Below are positions 19,216-26,023 of a stretch of 26,023 bases of DNA, piece after piece. The translations under genes and the position numbers were made by a program. Under the pieces are notes generated by a model that was not told the origin of the DNA, made no database searches, and saw only the letters and a list, made by a program, of their open reading frames with translations. The stretch comes from a virus. The DNA lies in the IMG/VR virus record IMGVR_UViG_3300017950_000056, positions 1-26,023 of that record; one strand, written 5' to 3'. Every line of letters starts with the position of its first letter. Position 1 is the stretch's first letter.

Positions 19216-21708
19216 ATGAAAAACTTCTATACATCCGTAGTTCCCTATGGAAACAGTTTGCTTGTCCGTGGATACCGTAATGGTGTTGCGTATAAAACAA
19301 AAGCAAACTTTTCTCCTACACTTTTTATTCAAACAACTACACAAAAACCTTCTAAGTGGAAAACATTAGACGGTACTCCTGTACATCCTATAAAACTTGA
19401 TTCAATTCGAGATGCTAGGGATTATACTGATCGGTATAAAGGAGTCGAAGGATTTAAGATCTTTGGACAAACCCAATATACATATCAATTCATCTCTGAA
19501 TTCTGGGAAAAGGATATTGAATACGACCCTGAATTAATTAAAGTATTCTCAATTGATATTGAAACCTCAACCGAAGAAGGTTTTCCTGATATTAAAACTG
19601 CCAATGAGGAAATATTACTCATTACTATTAAAGATAATCAGCACAAACAGATTGTAACCTTTGGCGCTAAAGCCTATAAGAATACCCGATCGGATGTTAA
19701 GTATGTACAATGCTCATCTGAGAGCCATCTACTTAAAGAATTTATTATCTTCTGGCAGCAGAATTATCCTGATGTAGTTACTGGTTGGAATACTAATGGC
19801 TTTGATATTCCATATCTTGTCAATAGAATTAAACGTGTGCATGGTGATATCTTTGCAAACAAGTTATCTCCGTGGAATATGTTAAAAGATAAAACGGTAT
19901 ATTCGCACAGCCAGTCTATTGATTCATACGAGATTGTTGGTATTGCATCTCTTGATTACTTAGAACTTTATAAGAAGTTTACTTATCAAAATCAAGAATC
20001 ATATCGTCTTGACTACATTGCAAACGTAGAACTAGGATCTAATAAACTAGAAAATCCACACGATAACTTCAAAGACTTTTATACTAAAGACTGGCAGATC
20101 TTTGTAGACTATAACATACGAGATACTGAATTAGTTGATCAGCTTGAAGACAAGATGAAGCTTATTGAATTAGTATACACGCTTGCCTTTTCATCCAAAT
20201 TAAATTTTGTTGATGTGTATTCTCCTGTACGTATGTGGGATATGATCATCTATAATTATCTTAAAGACCGTAAGATTGTTGTACCATTAAAAGAAGATCA
20301 AGGTAAGTCCGAGGCATTCGAAGGTGCATATGTTAAAGATCCTTTAGTCGGTGCTCATAAGTGGATTGCTTCATTCGATTTGAACAGTCTGTATCCACAT
20401 TTGATTATGCAATACAACATGTCACCTGAAACACTGACTGATATTCGAATGGATGTTAATGTTGAATCCCTCTTAAACAGTGAACCTATAGACAAACATA
20501 AACTTGTAGATCTAGCTGTTACTGCAAATGGTTGGTGTTACCGTAAAGATATTAAAGGTTTCTTACCTGCTCTTATGGAAGAAATGTATACCAATCGTTC
20601 TAAGTTTAAAAAGCAAATGCTAAAGGTCGAACAAGAATACGAAAAGACTAAAGATCCTGTGTTGCTTAAAGAGATATCGAGGTTGACTAACCTTCAAATG
20701 GCAATGAAGATTGCATTGAACTCAGCTTATGGTGCTGTCGGTAATAAGTACTTTAGATATTATGATCTTCGTATTGCTGAAGGTATTACGACTTCTGGTC
20801 AATTGTCTATTCGATGGATGGCAAATAAGCTTAATGTCTTTATGAATAAAACTTTAAAGACTGATAATAAAGACTATGTCATCGGTATTGATACCGATTC
20901 AATCTATCTTACTCTAGAAAAACTTGTTGAAAAAACATGTGAAGGTAAAACCACTGTCGAAAAGATTAAGTATATGGATAATGCCTGTGAAAAGATTATT
21001 CAACCGTTTATCGATAAAGGATATCAAGAACTATCTGACTATACTAATGCTTATTCGCAAAAGATGCAAATGAAACGTGAAGTACTTGCTGACAAAGGTA
21101 TATGGGTTGCTAAGAAAAGGTATGTACTCAATGTTCATAACTCTGAAGGTGTACAATATGCTAAACCTAAAGTTAAAGTTATGGGTCTTGAAATGGTTAA
21201 GTCATCCACTCCAGCTGTAGTAAGATCTAAACTTTACGAATCACTTCAAGTTATTTTACACGAGGATCAGCAATCACTTTATCAATTTGTAGAAAAGTTT
21301 AGAACTGAATTCTTTAGCTTTCCTATAGAAGATATTGCATTCCCTAGATCAGTATCTGCCCTTACACAATATTCAGGAACGGAAGGCATTTATAAAAAAG
21401 GTACCCCGATTGCTGTACGTGGTGCACTACTTCACAACCACTATCTTAAAAAGATGAGTCTTACTAAGAAGTATGAACCTATTACGAATGGTAATAAGAT
21501 TAAATTTGTTTATCTTAAAAAGCAAAACCCATTCCACGAGAATGTTATTGCGTTTAATTCACAACTTCCTAAAGAATTTGGATTACACGATTACATTGAT
21601 TATGATTTACAATTTGAAAAGGTATTTTTAGATGCACTATCTATCGTTATACAACCTATTGGTTGGAAAGCCGAAGAGTCTGCTAGTCTTGAGTTGTTTT
21701 TTGGTTAG
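19216..21708 (+). CDS. 43: gp43 DNA polymerase (family B)
   Basis: 830 aa (T4 gp43 is 898). Replicative polymerase with 3'-5' proofreading. Exonuclease motifs: IDIETS near residues 113-118 (Exo I), VTGWNTNGFDIPYL near 188-201 (Exo II), YNIRDTELV near 296-304 (Exo III). Polymerase motifs: FDLNSLYPHLIMQ near 386-398 (A), KIALNSAYGAVGN near 497-509 (B), IGIDTDSIYL near 556-565 (C) and KKRYVL near 634. The C-terminus ASLELFFG is a clamp-binding peptide like that of T4 (ASLDFLFG). No SD precedes the ATG and the promoter abuts it, unlike T4, where gp43 binds a hairpin operator at its ribosome site. Confidence 0.97.
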   Translation: MKNFYTSVVPYGNSLLVRGYRNGVAYKTKANFSPTLFIQTTTQKPSKWKTLDGTPVHPIKLDSIRDARDYTDRYKGVEGFKIFGQTQYTYQFISEFWEKDIEYDPELIKVFSIDIETSTEEGFPDIKTANEEILLITIKDNQHKQIVTFGAKAYKNTRSDVKYVQCSSESHLLKEFIIFWQQNYPDVVTGWNTNGFDIPYLVNRIKRVHGDIFANKLSPWNMLKDKTVYSHSQSIDSYEIVGIASLDYLELYKKFTYQNQESYRLDYIANVELGSNKLENPHDNFKDFYTKDWQIFVDYNIRDTELVDQLEDKMKLIELVYTLAFSSKLNFVDVYSPVRMWDMIIYNYLKDRKIVVPLKEDQGKSEAFEGAYVKDPLVGAHKWIASFDLNSLYPHLIMQYNMSPETLTDIRMDVNVESLLNSEPIDKHKLVDLAVTANGWCYRKDIKGFLPALMEEMYTNRSKFKKQMLKVEQEYEKTKDPVLLKEISRLTNLQMAMKIALNSAYGAVGNKYFRYYDLRIAEGITTSGQLSIRWMANKLNVFMNKTLKTDNKDYVIGIDTDSIYLTLEKLVEKTCEGKTTVEKIKYMDNACEKIIQPFIDKGYQELSDYTNAYSQKMQMKREVLADKGIWVAKKRYVLNVHNSEGVQYAKPKVKVMGLEMVKSSTPAVVRSKLYESLQVILHEDQQSLYQFVEKFRTEFFSFPIEDIAFPRSVSALTQYSGTEGIYKKGTPIAVRGALLHNHYLKKMSLTKKYEPITNGNKIKFVYLKKQNPFHENVIAFNSQLPKEFGLHDYIDYDLQFEKVFLDALSIVIQPIGWKAEESASLELFFG

Positions 21709-21850
21709 TGCTTGCTCTGCACCAAGACCAATTTTTTACGAAGAACAATATAATGAGTATATAACCGGGCAATCATGTGGTTACAGAGAATATTCTGACT
21801 GGCCATGTATGAATGCAAATGGTTGTATTAAATTTGGTTACAATTATTAG
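21632..21850 (+). CDS. Small lipoprotein overlapping the end of gene 43
   Basis: 72 aa in another frame, starting 77 bases inside gene 43. The ATG at 21632 has AAAAGG about ten bases upstream; a TTG at 21659 is an alternative. Signal region KSLLVLSCFLVSAC ends in the lipobox LVSAC, followed by a mature part of 45 aa with four more Cys (GQSCGYREYSDWPCMNANGC), which could form disulfides. Open beyond gene 43 for 140 bases, supporting a real gene. Confidence 0.65.
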   Translation: MHYLSLYNLLVGKPKSLLVLSCFLVSACSAPRPIFYEEQYNEYITGQSCGYREYSDWPCMNANGCIKFGYNY

Positions 21851-21858
21851 GAGAAGTT

Positions 21859-22080
21859 ATGGAAATTGAACAGATTTATGGTGAATATCTTATTCTTACT
21901 GAAAAATTAACACGAGAGCTTAACGATCCACTTCCACCAGCATCCGTTATGTTGGCTCAAGCTTTGTCTTTATATAAAACACTAATGACTGAAGAAGATT
22001 TTGATAAATTGCTTTATGAACTGATTGAGAGAAAGGATGATATTCAAAAATTTGATCACGATAGTCGCATTCTTAATTAG
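21859..22080 (+). CDS. Small acidic unknown protein
   Basis: 73 aa, SD AGGAGAAG. Helical and acidic (MEIEQIYGEYLILTEKLTRE), no membrane segment or Cys. No family recognised. It sits between two lipoprotein genes, and the second begins inside its 3' end. Confidence 0.65.
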   Translation: MEIEQIYGEYLILTEKLTRELNDPLPPASVMLAQALSLYKTLMTEEDFDKLLYELIERKDDIQKFDHDSRILN

Positions 22081-22303
22081 TGGATGTACCTTTTTACTCC
22101 CTGCAGGAACCAGTAGTACTGTAGTTACAGCGGTTGAAGTTACTGAACGAGTAAAAGCTGGAGCTGAAGCAGTAAGCATTATTTCTACAGAGAAATCTTT
22201 AACCGATCATGCAATAAGTCATGCTACAGGGAAAGATTGTAAAACCCTTAACGTATTAGAAGAAAAAGAACTATGTGAGGAAGTAAATGCCGTCAACAAA
22301 TAA
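22037..22303 (+). CDS. Small lipoprotein
   Basis: 88 aa from the ATG at 22037, with GAGAG upstream; an in-frame TTG at 22025 is possible. Signal peptide MIFKNLITIVAFLISGC ends in lipobox LISGC, so a mature lipoprotein of 72 aa. The block KSLTDHAISHATGKDCKTLN near residues 53-72, ending with a second Cys, resembles short lipoproteins widespread in proteobacteria (T-D-H-xx-S-xx-T-G-x-D-C); their function is not known to me. Overlaps the previous gene by 44 bases. Confidence 0.7.
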   Translation: MIFKNLITIVAFLISGCTFLLPAGTSSTVVTAVEVTERVKAGAEAVSIISTEKSLTDHAISHATGKDCKTLNVLEEKELCEEVNAVNK

Positions 22304-22341
22304 AGAGAATGATATGGATAAATTATTTTAGAAAAAAGTAA

Positions 22342-22370
22342 TGTACTTTAATTCATTTATATGGTATAAT
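22342..22370 (+). promoter_or_regulatory. Middle-type promoter P9
   Basis: TGTACTTTAATT at 22342-22353 and TATAAT at 22365-22370, starts 23 bases apart. It drives the MazG-like gene and the two genes behind it. Confidence 0.8.
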
Positions 22371-22393
22371 AGTATTATTAAAAGGAGATGTGT

Positions 22394-22795
22394 ATGTCAA
22401 AAGATTGGGTACAAGATATGAGTGTTATGCACGGCAAGTTTGCTGTGAATGAAGTAGTAAGAAACATGGATAAAGAAAAGCTAAAAGCTTTCTTACAATT
22501 CCGCATTGACTTCTTACAAGAAGAGTTAGACGAAATGAAAGAGGCAGTAACAGCAGATGACGCAGTAGATGCTCTTATAGATCTATGTGTTATTGCAATT
22601 GGTACATTAGATGCCTTTGATTGTGATGCATATGAAGCATGGGACAGAGTGTGGAATGCCAATATGGATAAAGAAGTTGGTATTAAAACTGAACGACCAA
22701 ATCCACTAAACATGCCCGACCTCATAAAGCCCGAAGGCTGGACATCACCTACACATAAGGACCTAGCAGGAATGCTTGATAAAGTATATGATTAA
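22394..22795 (+). CDS. MazG-like nucleotide pyrophosphohydrolase
   Basis: 133 aa from the ATG at 22394; the ATG at 22388 lies too close to the SD AAAGGAG. Helical, with FRIDFLQEELDEMKEAVTAD near residues 34-53 supplying the E-E-xx-E metal motif and DAVDALIDLCVIAIGT near 55-70 the second acidic helix of the all-alpha NTP pyrophosphohydrolase fold (MazG, HisE, dCTPase and dUTPase relatives). T4-like cyanophages carry MazG. Substrate cannot be read from sequence; dCTP hydrolysis is one option given the dCMP hydroxymethylase downstream. Confidence 0.75.
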   Translation: MSKDWVQDMSVMHGKFAVNEVVRNMDKEKLKAFLQFRIDFLQEELDEMKEAVTADDAVDALIDLCVIAIGTLDAFDCDAYEAWDRVWNANMDKEVGIKTERPNPLNMPDLIKPEGWTSPTHKDLAGMLDKVYD

Positions 22796-23027
22796 TATTA
22801 TACCTAAAACATTTGCAGATATTATGTCATGGATTGCCTCAGCAATTCTTATTACCGGAGGCTATTATACATCAATCAATGTATATCCTCTGAATAATAT
22901 TCTATTGTTTGTTGGATCGTTAGTATTTGCTTATGTTGGGTTTGCTTGGAATAAGACTTCCTTGTGGGCATTAAACTTATTAATGGTGGCTATATACGGC
23001 AGAGGATTGTATCTTGACTTCATCTAG
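22788..23027 (+). CDS. Small membrane protein, about three TM segments
   Basis: 79 aa from the ATG at 22788, inside the MazG-like stop (ATGATTAA). Segments: IMSWIASAILITGGYYTSI, NILLFVGSLVFAYVGFAW, and SLWALNLLMVAIYGRGLYL. Topology and aromatic content recall one half of small transporters, but no family can be named. Confidence 0.7.
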   Translation: MINIIPKTFADIMSWIASAILITGGYYTSINVYPLNNILLFVGSLVFAYVGFAWNKTSLWALNLLMVAIYGRGLYLDFI

Positions 23028-23655
23028 TATTATTTCACTATCTTCGAATAGTATGGCTTTATCAAGAAGTGATATAATTGAGCTTGGTAATCATGCTAGA
23101 ACTCACCAAAATTATAGAGTGGAAAAAGTTCAAGTTGAATATGATATTGAAGTTATGGCTAGTGAAATCTTTGCTAGTCAAAATAGAAAAGGTAGGTCTT
23201 TAGATACAATAAAAGAACACTGTAAACGTGGCATTGTAACTGAAACTGCCGCTGTTATGATATTTGGTGGCCGAAGAAATACACAAAAGTTTGATTATAC
23301 AAATCCTGATACTTATATATGGGATGCATCATTAACAGAAAAGAACTTACTTACAGAAGTTAAGTGGATAGAAAGTGATTGTGAATGGGTAACATATTAT
23401 AATGATAATATATCAACCTTTAATAAACACCATAAAAATCTAGACTTATTCTTAGCCGCAAAAATGAATGATGATCCATCTGCATTATATTATGAAGTGT
23501 CTTTTGTTTTAGTGGCAAATGCTAAAACATTCTTTGACTACTGGAGACCTAGCAAAGGTTATAATGATAAACACTTTTATAGTCATTTTACCTCTCTGTC
23601 TTCTGGACAATGTTATCCTATCAATCTAAAAAAACCTAAAAATAATGTACTTTAA
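23014..23655 (+). CDS. Possible PD-(D/E)XK nuclease-fold protein
   Basis: 213 aa from TTG at 23014, seven bases after AGAGGA; an ATG at 23053 would also be possible. Residues 100-120 contain TYIWDASLTEKNLLTEVKW: an Asp, about 12 residues, then E-V-K, the spacing of the PD-(D/E)XK core, followed by an amphipathic helix rich in polar residues. A later YEVSFVLVANAKTFFDYW strand and helix fits. Similar short nucleases (for example restriction- or VSR-like) are common in phages, but no family is identified and the Asp-ExK reading may be chance. Confidence 0.45.
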   Translation: MTSSSIISLSSNSMALSRSDIIELGNHARTHQNYRVEKVQVEYDIEVMASEIFASQNRKGRSLDTIKEHCKRGIVTETAAVMIFGGRRNTQKFDYTNPDTYIWDASLTEKNLLTEVKWIESDCEWVTYYNDNISTFNKHHKNLDLFLAAKMNDDPSALYYEVSFVLVANAKTFFDYWRPSKGYNDKHFYSHFTSLSSGQCYPINLKKPKNNVL

Positions 23656-23674
23656 TTCGAAAACAGGATATAAT
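23646..23674 (+). promoter_or_regulatory. Middle-type promoter P10
   Basis: TGTACTTTAATT at 23646-23657, overlapping the end of the upstream gene, and TATAAT at 23669-23674, starts 23 bases apart. It heads the nucleotide-metabolism and uvsX genes. Confidence 0.8.
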
Positions 23675-23688
23675 AGCATTATGATAAG

Positions 23689-23804
23689 GAATTATTGAGC
23701 AGGTCTAGTTTAATTAAAACATCAAAGACGAAGGCTCGAGACTTTATCGGAGAAGTTATAGGTTGGTTTGATCATCTAAAACCCTATGGCTTGCTCAATA
23801 ATTC
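23689..23804 (+). repeat. Perfect 13-bp inverted repeat spanning a start region
   Basis: GAATTATTGAGCA at 23689-23701 is complementary to TGCTCAATAATTC at 23792-23804, 90 bases apart. The 5' arm includes part of the SD (AAGGA) and the TTG start of the small gene at 23695, so in RNA the start would be paired. The arms also flank nearly half of that gene. Confidence 0.7.
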
Positions 23805-23868
23805 TTTTAGTGGTAAATCTGTACGCCGCAGCAGATCATATACCACTTTACAAACCGCAGCAATTTGA
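23695..23868 (+). CDS. Small basic protein with TTG start
   Basis: 57 aa. The TTG at 23695 follows AAGGA at a five-base gap. It begins (M)SRSSLIKTSKTKARDFIGE, then WFDHLKPYGLLNN, and ends in a basic VRRSRSYTTLQ stretch. Codon use and residue pattern look coding, and no competing gene covers 23656-23881. A five-codon ATG frame (23681-23698) placed at the predicted transcript start ends over this TTG (TATTGA) and could couple initiation. No family recognised. Confidence 0.55.
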   Translation: MSRSSLIKTSKTKARDFIGEVIGWFDHLKPYGLLNNSFSGKSVRRSRSYTTLQTAAI

Positions 23869-23881
23869 AAAGGAAAACTTT

Positions 23882-24217
23882 ATGAAAGAATCGTTAAAGG
23901 TTTTGCAGCAAGCAGCAGAACTTCAGACTAAAAAGTCTAATGATTATCAAAACCCCAATTCAAGAATACGCCAGGCAGATTATTATCCGCGTGGATTTGC
24001 TACAATTCTAGATACGATGTATGCTAAAGTATTAAGAATGCAATCTGTATTAGAAGCAATGGAATCAGATCCAGACTATAATCCAAACTTTGAATCACTC
24101 GAAGACTCTTGTGTTGATCTTATTAACTATGCTTCATTCGGTGTATCATATATCAGAGGTGGTATTGACGGACAAGATACTGACCGTGACTTTTTAAATA
24201 GGCCTAAACATGATTAA
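23882..24217 (+). CDS. DUF1599-like nucleotide modification associated protein
   Basis: 111 aa from the ATG at 23882, after AAAGGAAAA; longer in-frame starts reach into the preceding small gene. Landmarks of the DUF1599 (Nmad1) family: KKSNDYQNPN near residues 18-27, DYYPRGFATILDTMYAKVLR near 33-52, and NFESLEDSCVDLINYASFG near 70-88. The family has been linked by context to modified nucleotides and resembles the all-alpha NTP pyrophosphohydrolases. It overlaps the dCMP hydroxymethylase gene by eight bases, which supports a role in the same pathway. Confidence 0.75.
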   Translation: MKESLKVLQQAAELQTKKSNDYQNPNSRIRQADYYPRGFATILDTMYAKVLRMQSVLEAMESDPDYNPNFESLEDSCVDLINYASFGVSYIRGGIDGQDTDRDFLNRPKHD

Positions 24218-24914
24218 TTTAGATGATATAAGATACCAATTAGCTTGTAATCTTGAAGATAATATATTTGTTACTGATAAATCAGGTGTTAAAACTATTG
24301 AGGTTATTAATGCTGCATTTTATGCAGATGAACCTAGTATATTTGGTACTCCAAATCAAGATTACATTGATAGAGAATTAGCATGGTATAAATCTAAGTC
24401 TCGTAATGTGAATCATATTCCTGGAGGTACCCCTGAAATATGGAAGATGGTAGCCTCAAAAGATGGCTATATCAATTCTAATTATGGTTGGTGTATATGG
24501 TCAGATGATAATTATAACCAATACACAAATGTATTAGTTGAACTTCATAATAATCCTGATTCGCGTAGAGCTACTATGATTTATACTAGACCGACTATGC
24601 ATATGGATTATAATAGAGGCGGTATGTCTGACTTTATGTGTACTAATACTGTACAGTATCTTATACGAGATAATGCAGTCCATGCATTAGTTTATATGAG
24701 ATCTAATGATGCAGTATTTGGTTACAAAAATGATTATGCCTGGCAAAAGCACGTGCTTGATAATTTAGTATTAGATTTAAATTCAAAATCTGATATGACT
24801 GTAGCTGTTGGTAGCATATATTGGAATGTAGCTTCGTTACATGTATATGAACGACACTTTGATTTAGTGAGGGAACAATGTCATCTAAATGGCACTCTAG
24901 ATTTATTCACTTAG
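24210..24914 (+). CDS. 42: gp42 dCMP hydroxymethylase
   Basis: 234 aa (T4 gp42 is 246). Thymidylate-synthase relative that turns dCMP into hydroxymethyl-dCMP with methylene-tetrahydrofolate. Very close to T4: DKSGVKTIEVINAAFYADEP near 23-42, RELAWYKSKS near 55-64, NSNYGWCIWS near 89-98 and NPDSRRATMIYTRP near 115-128. The catalytic Cys is in DFMCTNTVQYL (Cys144, T4 Cys148). Asp175 in GYKNDYAWQK matches T4 Asp179, which replaces the Asn of thymidylate synthases and favours dCMP. The C-terminus is shorter than in T4 and overlaps the deaminase gene by 37 bases. Confidence 0.95.
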   Translation: MINLDDIRYQLACNLEDNIFVTDKSGVKTIEVINAAFYADEPSIFGTPNQDYIDRELAWYKSKSRNVNHIPGGTPEIWKMVASKDGYINSNYGWCIWSDDNYNQYTNVLVELHNNPDSRRATMIYTRPTMHMDYNRGGMSDFMCTNTVQYLIRDNAVHALVYMRSNDAVFGYKNDYAWQKHVLDNLVLDLNSKSDMTVAVGSIYWNVASLHVYERHFDLVREQCHLNGTLDLFT

Positions 24915-25321
24915 CTAAAGAGGTTTCTCTTTGGTCTAAAGATCCTAATACAAAAGTAGGATCTATTATTGTCGGAACTAAGGGCCAAATCTTGGCTCAA
25001 GGTTATAACGGATTTCCTAGAAATATAGTAGATTCAGATGAACGATTAAATGATCGTGAAACAAAGTATAAGTATGTTGTACACGCTGAAATGAATGCAA
25101 TATTTAATGCATCATATTCAGGTACACCACTTGACGGTGCAACAATTTATGTTTATGGTTTACCTATATGTCATGAATGTGCTAAAGGCATTATTCAAGT
25201 AGGCATTAAGACTGTAGTTATAGAAAAGCAACGAGAAGGTATAAAAGAAAACTGGAAAATTTCATGTGACTTTGCTGTTGAAATGTTACGTGAAGCTGGT
25301 GTAGAAGTATATGAAGTTTAA
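24878..25321 (+). CDS. cd: dCMP deaminase
   Basis: 147 aa (T4 Cd is 193). Zinc deaminase making dUMP from dCMP for thymidylate synthesis. Zinc and proton-shuttle motifs: VVHAEMNAIF near residues 65-74 (His-Ala-Glu) and LPICHECAKGIIQ near 94-106 (Cys-x-x-Cys). N-terminal WSKDPNTKVGSIIV near 18-31 is typical. SD AGGGAAC precedes the ATG. It competes with the adjacent hydroxymethylase for dCMP, so their shared overlap probably balances the two flows. The insertion that holds a second zinc in T4 Cd seems reduced. Confidence 0.92.
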   Translation: MSSKWHSRFIHLAKEVSLWSKDPNTKVGSIIVGTKGQILAQGYNGFPRNIVDSDERLNDRETKYKYVVHAEMNAIFNASYSGTPLDGATIYVYGLPICHECAKGIIQVGIKTVVIEKQREGIKENWKISCDFAVEMLREAGVEVYEV

Positions 25322-25336
25322 CAATAAGGAAAAAAC

Positions 25337-26023
25337 ATGGGCATTTTAGATACTATTAGAAAAAATTCAACTATTAAGGATTCTGAACTTCTTAGTAAGT
25401 CAAAATTCTTTCAGAAAAAAGATATGATTACTACATCTATCCCAGCAATTAACATTGCGCTAAGTGGAAAGATTGATGGGGGATTGACTCCTGGCTTAAC
25501 GATGTGGGCAGGTCCTTCAAAACATTTTAAAACTGCATTTAGTTTATTGATGGCTAAATCATACTTAGACAAATATAAAGATGCAGCATTGTTATTCTAT
25601 GATTCAGAATTTGGTACACCACAATCATATTTTGATGCTTTCGGTATTGATACCGAGAGAGTACTTCACACTCCAGTTACAGATGTAGAGCAGTTAAAAT
25701 TTGATATTATGAAACAACTTGCTGGCGTAGAACGTGGTGATCATATTATGATTATTATTGATTCTATTGGTAACCTTGCTTCTAAAAAAGAAGTTGAAGA
25801 TACATTAGACGGTAAATCAGTTGCAGATATGTCAAGAGCAAAACAAATTAAATCGTTATTCAGAATGGTTACTCCACACTTATCTCTTAAAGATATTCCA
25901 ATGGTTGTTGTTAATCACACATATAAAACTATGGAAATGTATTCTAAAGATGTAGTTGGTGGTGGTACTGGTTCATATTACTCTGCTGATAATATCTTTA
26001 TTCTAGGTCGTCAACAAGATAAA
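25337..26023 (+). CDS. uvsX: UvsX RecA-like recombinase, N-terminal part (3' cut by window)
   Basis: 229 codons are visible; T4 UvsX has 391. It forms filaments on single-stranded DNA for strand exchange and recombination-dependent replication. Walker A is GPSKHFKT near residues 56-63 (T4 GPSKSFKS), the Walker B-like strand is HIMIIIDSIGNL near 136-147, and MVVVNHTYKT near 195-204 is the L2-adjacent segment, followed by GGGTGSYYSADNIFILGR. SD AAGGA sits at 25326-25330. UvsY and UvsW, its partners, are at the other end of the window. Confidence 0.96.
   Translation, partial: MGILDTIRKNSTIKDSELLSKSKFFQKKDMITTSIPAINIALSGKIDGGLTPGLTMWAGPSKHFKTAFSLLMAKSYLDKYKDAALLFYDSEFGTPQSYFDAFGIDTERVLHTPVTDVEQLKFDIMKQLAGVERGDHIMIIIDSIGNLASKKEVEDTLDGKSVADMSRAKQIKSLFRMVTPHLSLKDIPMVVVNHTYKTMEMYSKDVVGGGTGSYYSADNIFILGRQQDK

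Noticed and set aside
22304-22341. Short frames in the gap after the second lipoprotein gene
   Set aside because: Only a few codons long, without a usable SD and stopping before promoter P9.

Overview
The window is a 26 kb piece of the replication/recombination core of a T4-like (Straboviridae-type) myovirus genome. It is AT-rich, every gene is on the + strand, genes are packed with start/stop overlaps, and T4 core genes appear in near-T4 order: uvsY (end), uvsW, 55, 47, 46, 45, 44, 62, regA, 43, 42, cd, uvsX (start). The low GC and the non-T4 accessory genes (ribosomal protein bS21, Hsp20, Sm-like proteins, DUF932, LPP20-like lipoprotein) fit a marine phage of a streamlined proteobacterium. 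A phage-borne pqqA would suit a host with PQQ-dependent dehydrogenases, for example a methylotroph. The host assignment is inference.

Layout. 1-5772: recombination and late transcription (UvsY, UvsW, a Sm-like protein, late sigma gp55, gp47/gp46 nuclease). 5781-7843: a promoter, a DUF932 protein, small unknowns and an HTH protein. 7873-11290: an RNA hairpin switch candidate, a dATP/dGTP diphosphohydrolase-like protein, clamp gp45, clamp loader gp44 and gp62, RegA and a small conserved protein. 11291-13793: an accessory island holding a structured leader, pqqA with its own terminator, bS21 that lacks any standard start codon, a zinc-ribbon protein, an RNA polymerase omega-like protein, Hsp20 behind a ROSE-like thermometer candidate, thioredoxin and a second Sm-like protein. 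13802-19177: mostly small unknown genes, with an envelope cluster (lipoprotein, one-TM protein, exported FlgT-like protein) and two tandem exported proteins. 19181-23655: DNA polymerase gp43, two small lipoproteins overlapping neighbouring genes, a MazG-like protein, a membrane protein and a possible nuclease. 23646-26023: an inverted-repeat-bounded small gene, a DUF1599-like protein, dCMP hydroxymethylase, dCMP deaminase and UvsX.

Regulation is unusually readable. Ten promoters share TGTACTTTAATT and TATAAT whose starts are always 23 bases apart, plus one degenerate copy; they head the replication and accessory operons and look like a middle-type promoter set. Three intergenic TATAAATA sequences match the T4 late promoter, the type recognised by the gp55 encoded here. 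Several leaders can fold so that the Shine-Dalgarno (SD) sequence is paired. The dCMP hydroxymethylase keeps the residues that favour dCMP, so hydroxymethylcytosine DNA is likely, with several all-alpha pyrophosphohydrolase-type genes as candidates for pool control.

No tRNA, CRISPR array, insertion sequence or integrase was seen, and no gene-free stretch exceeds 300 bases.
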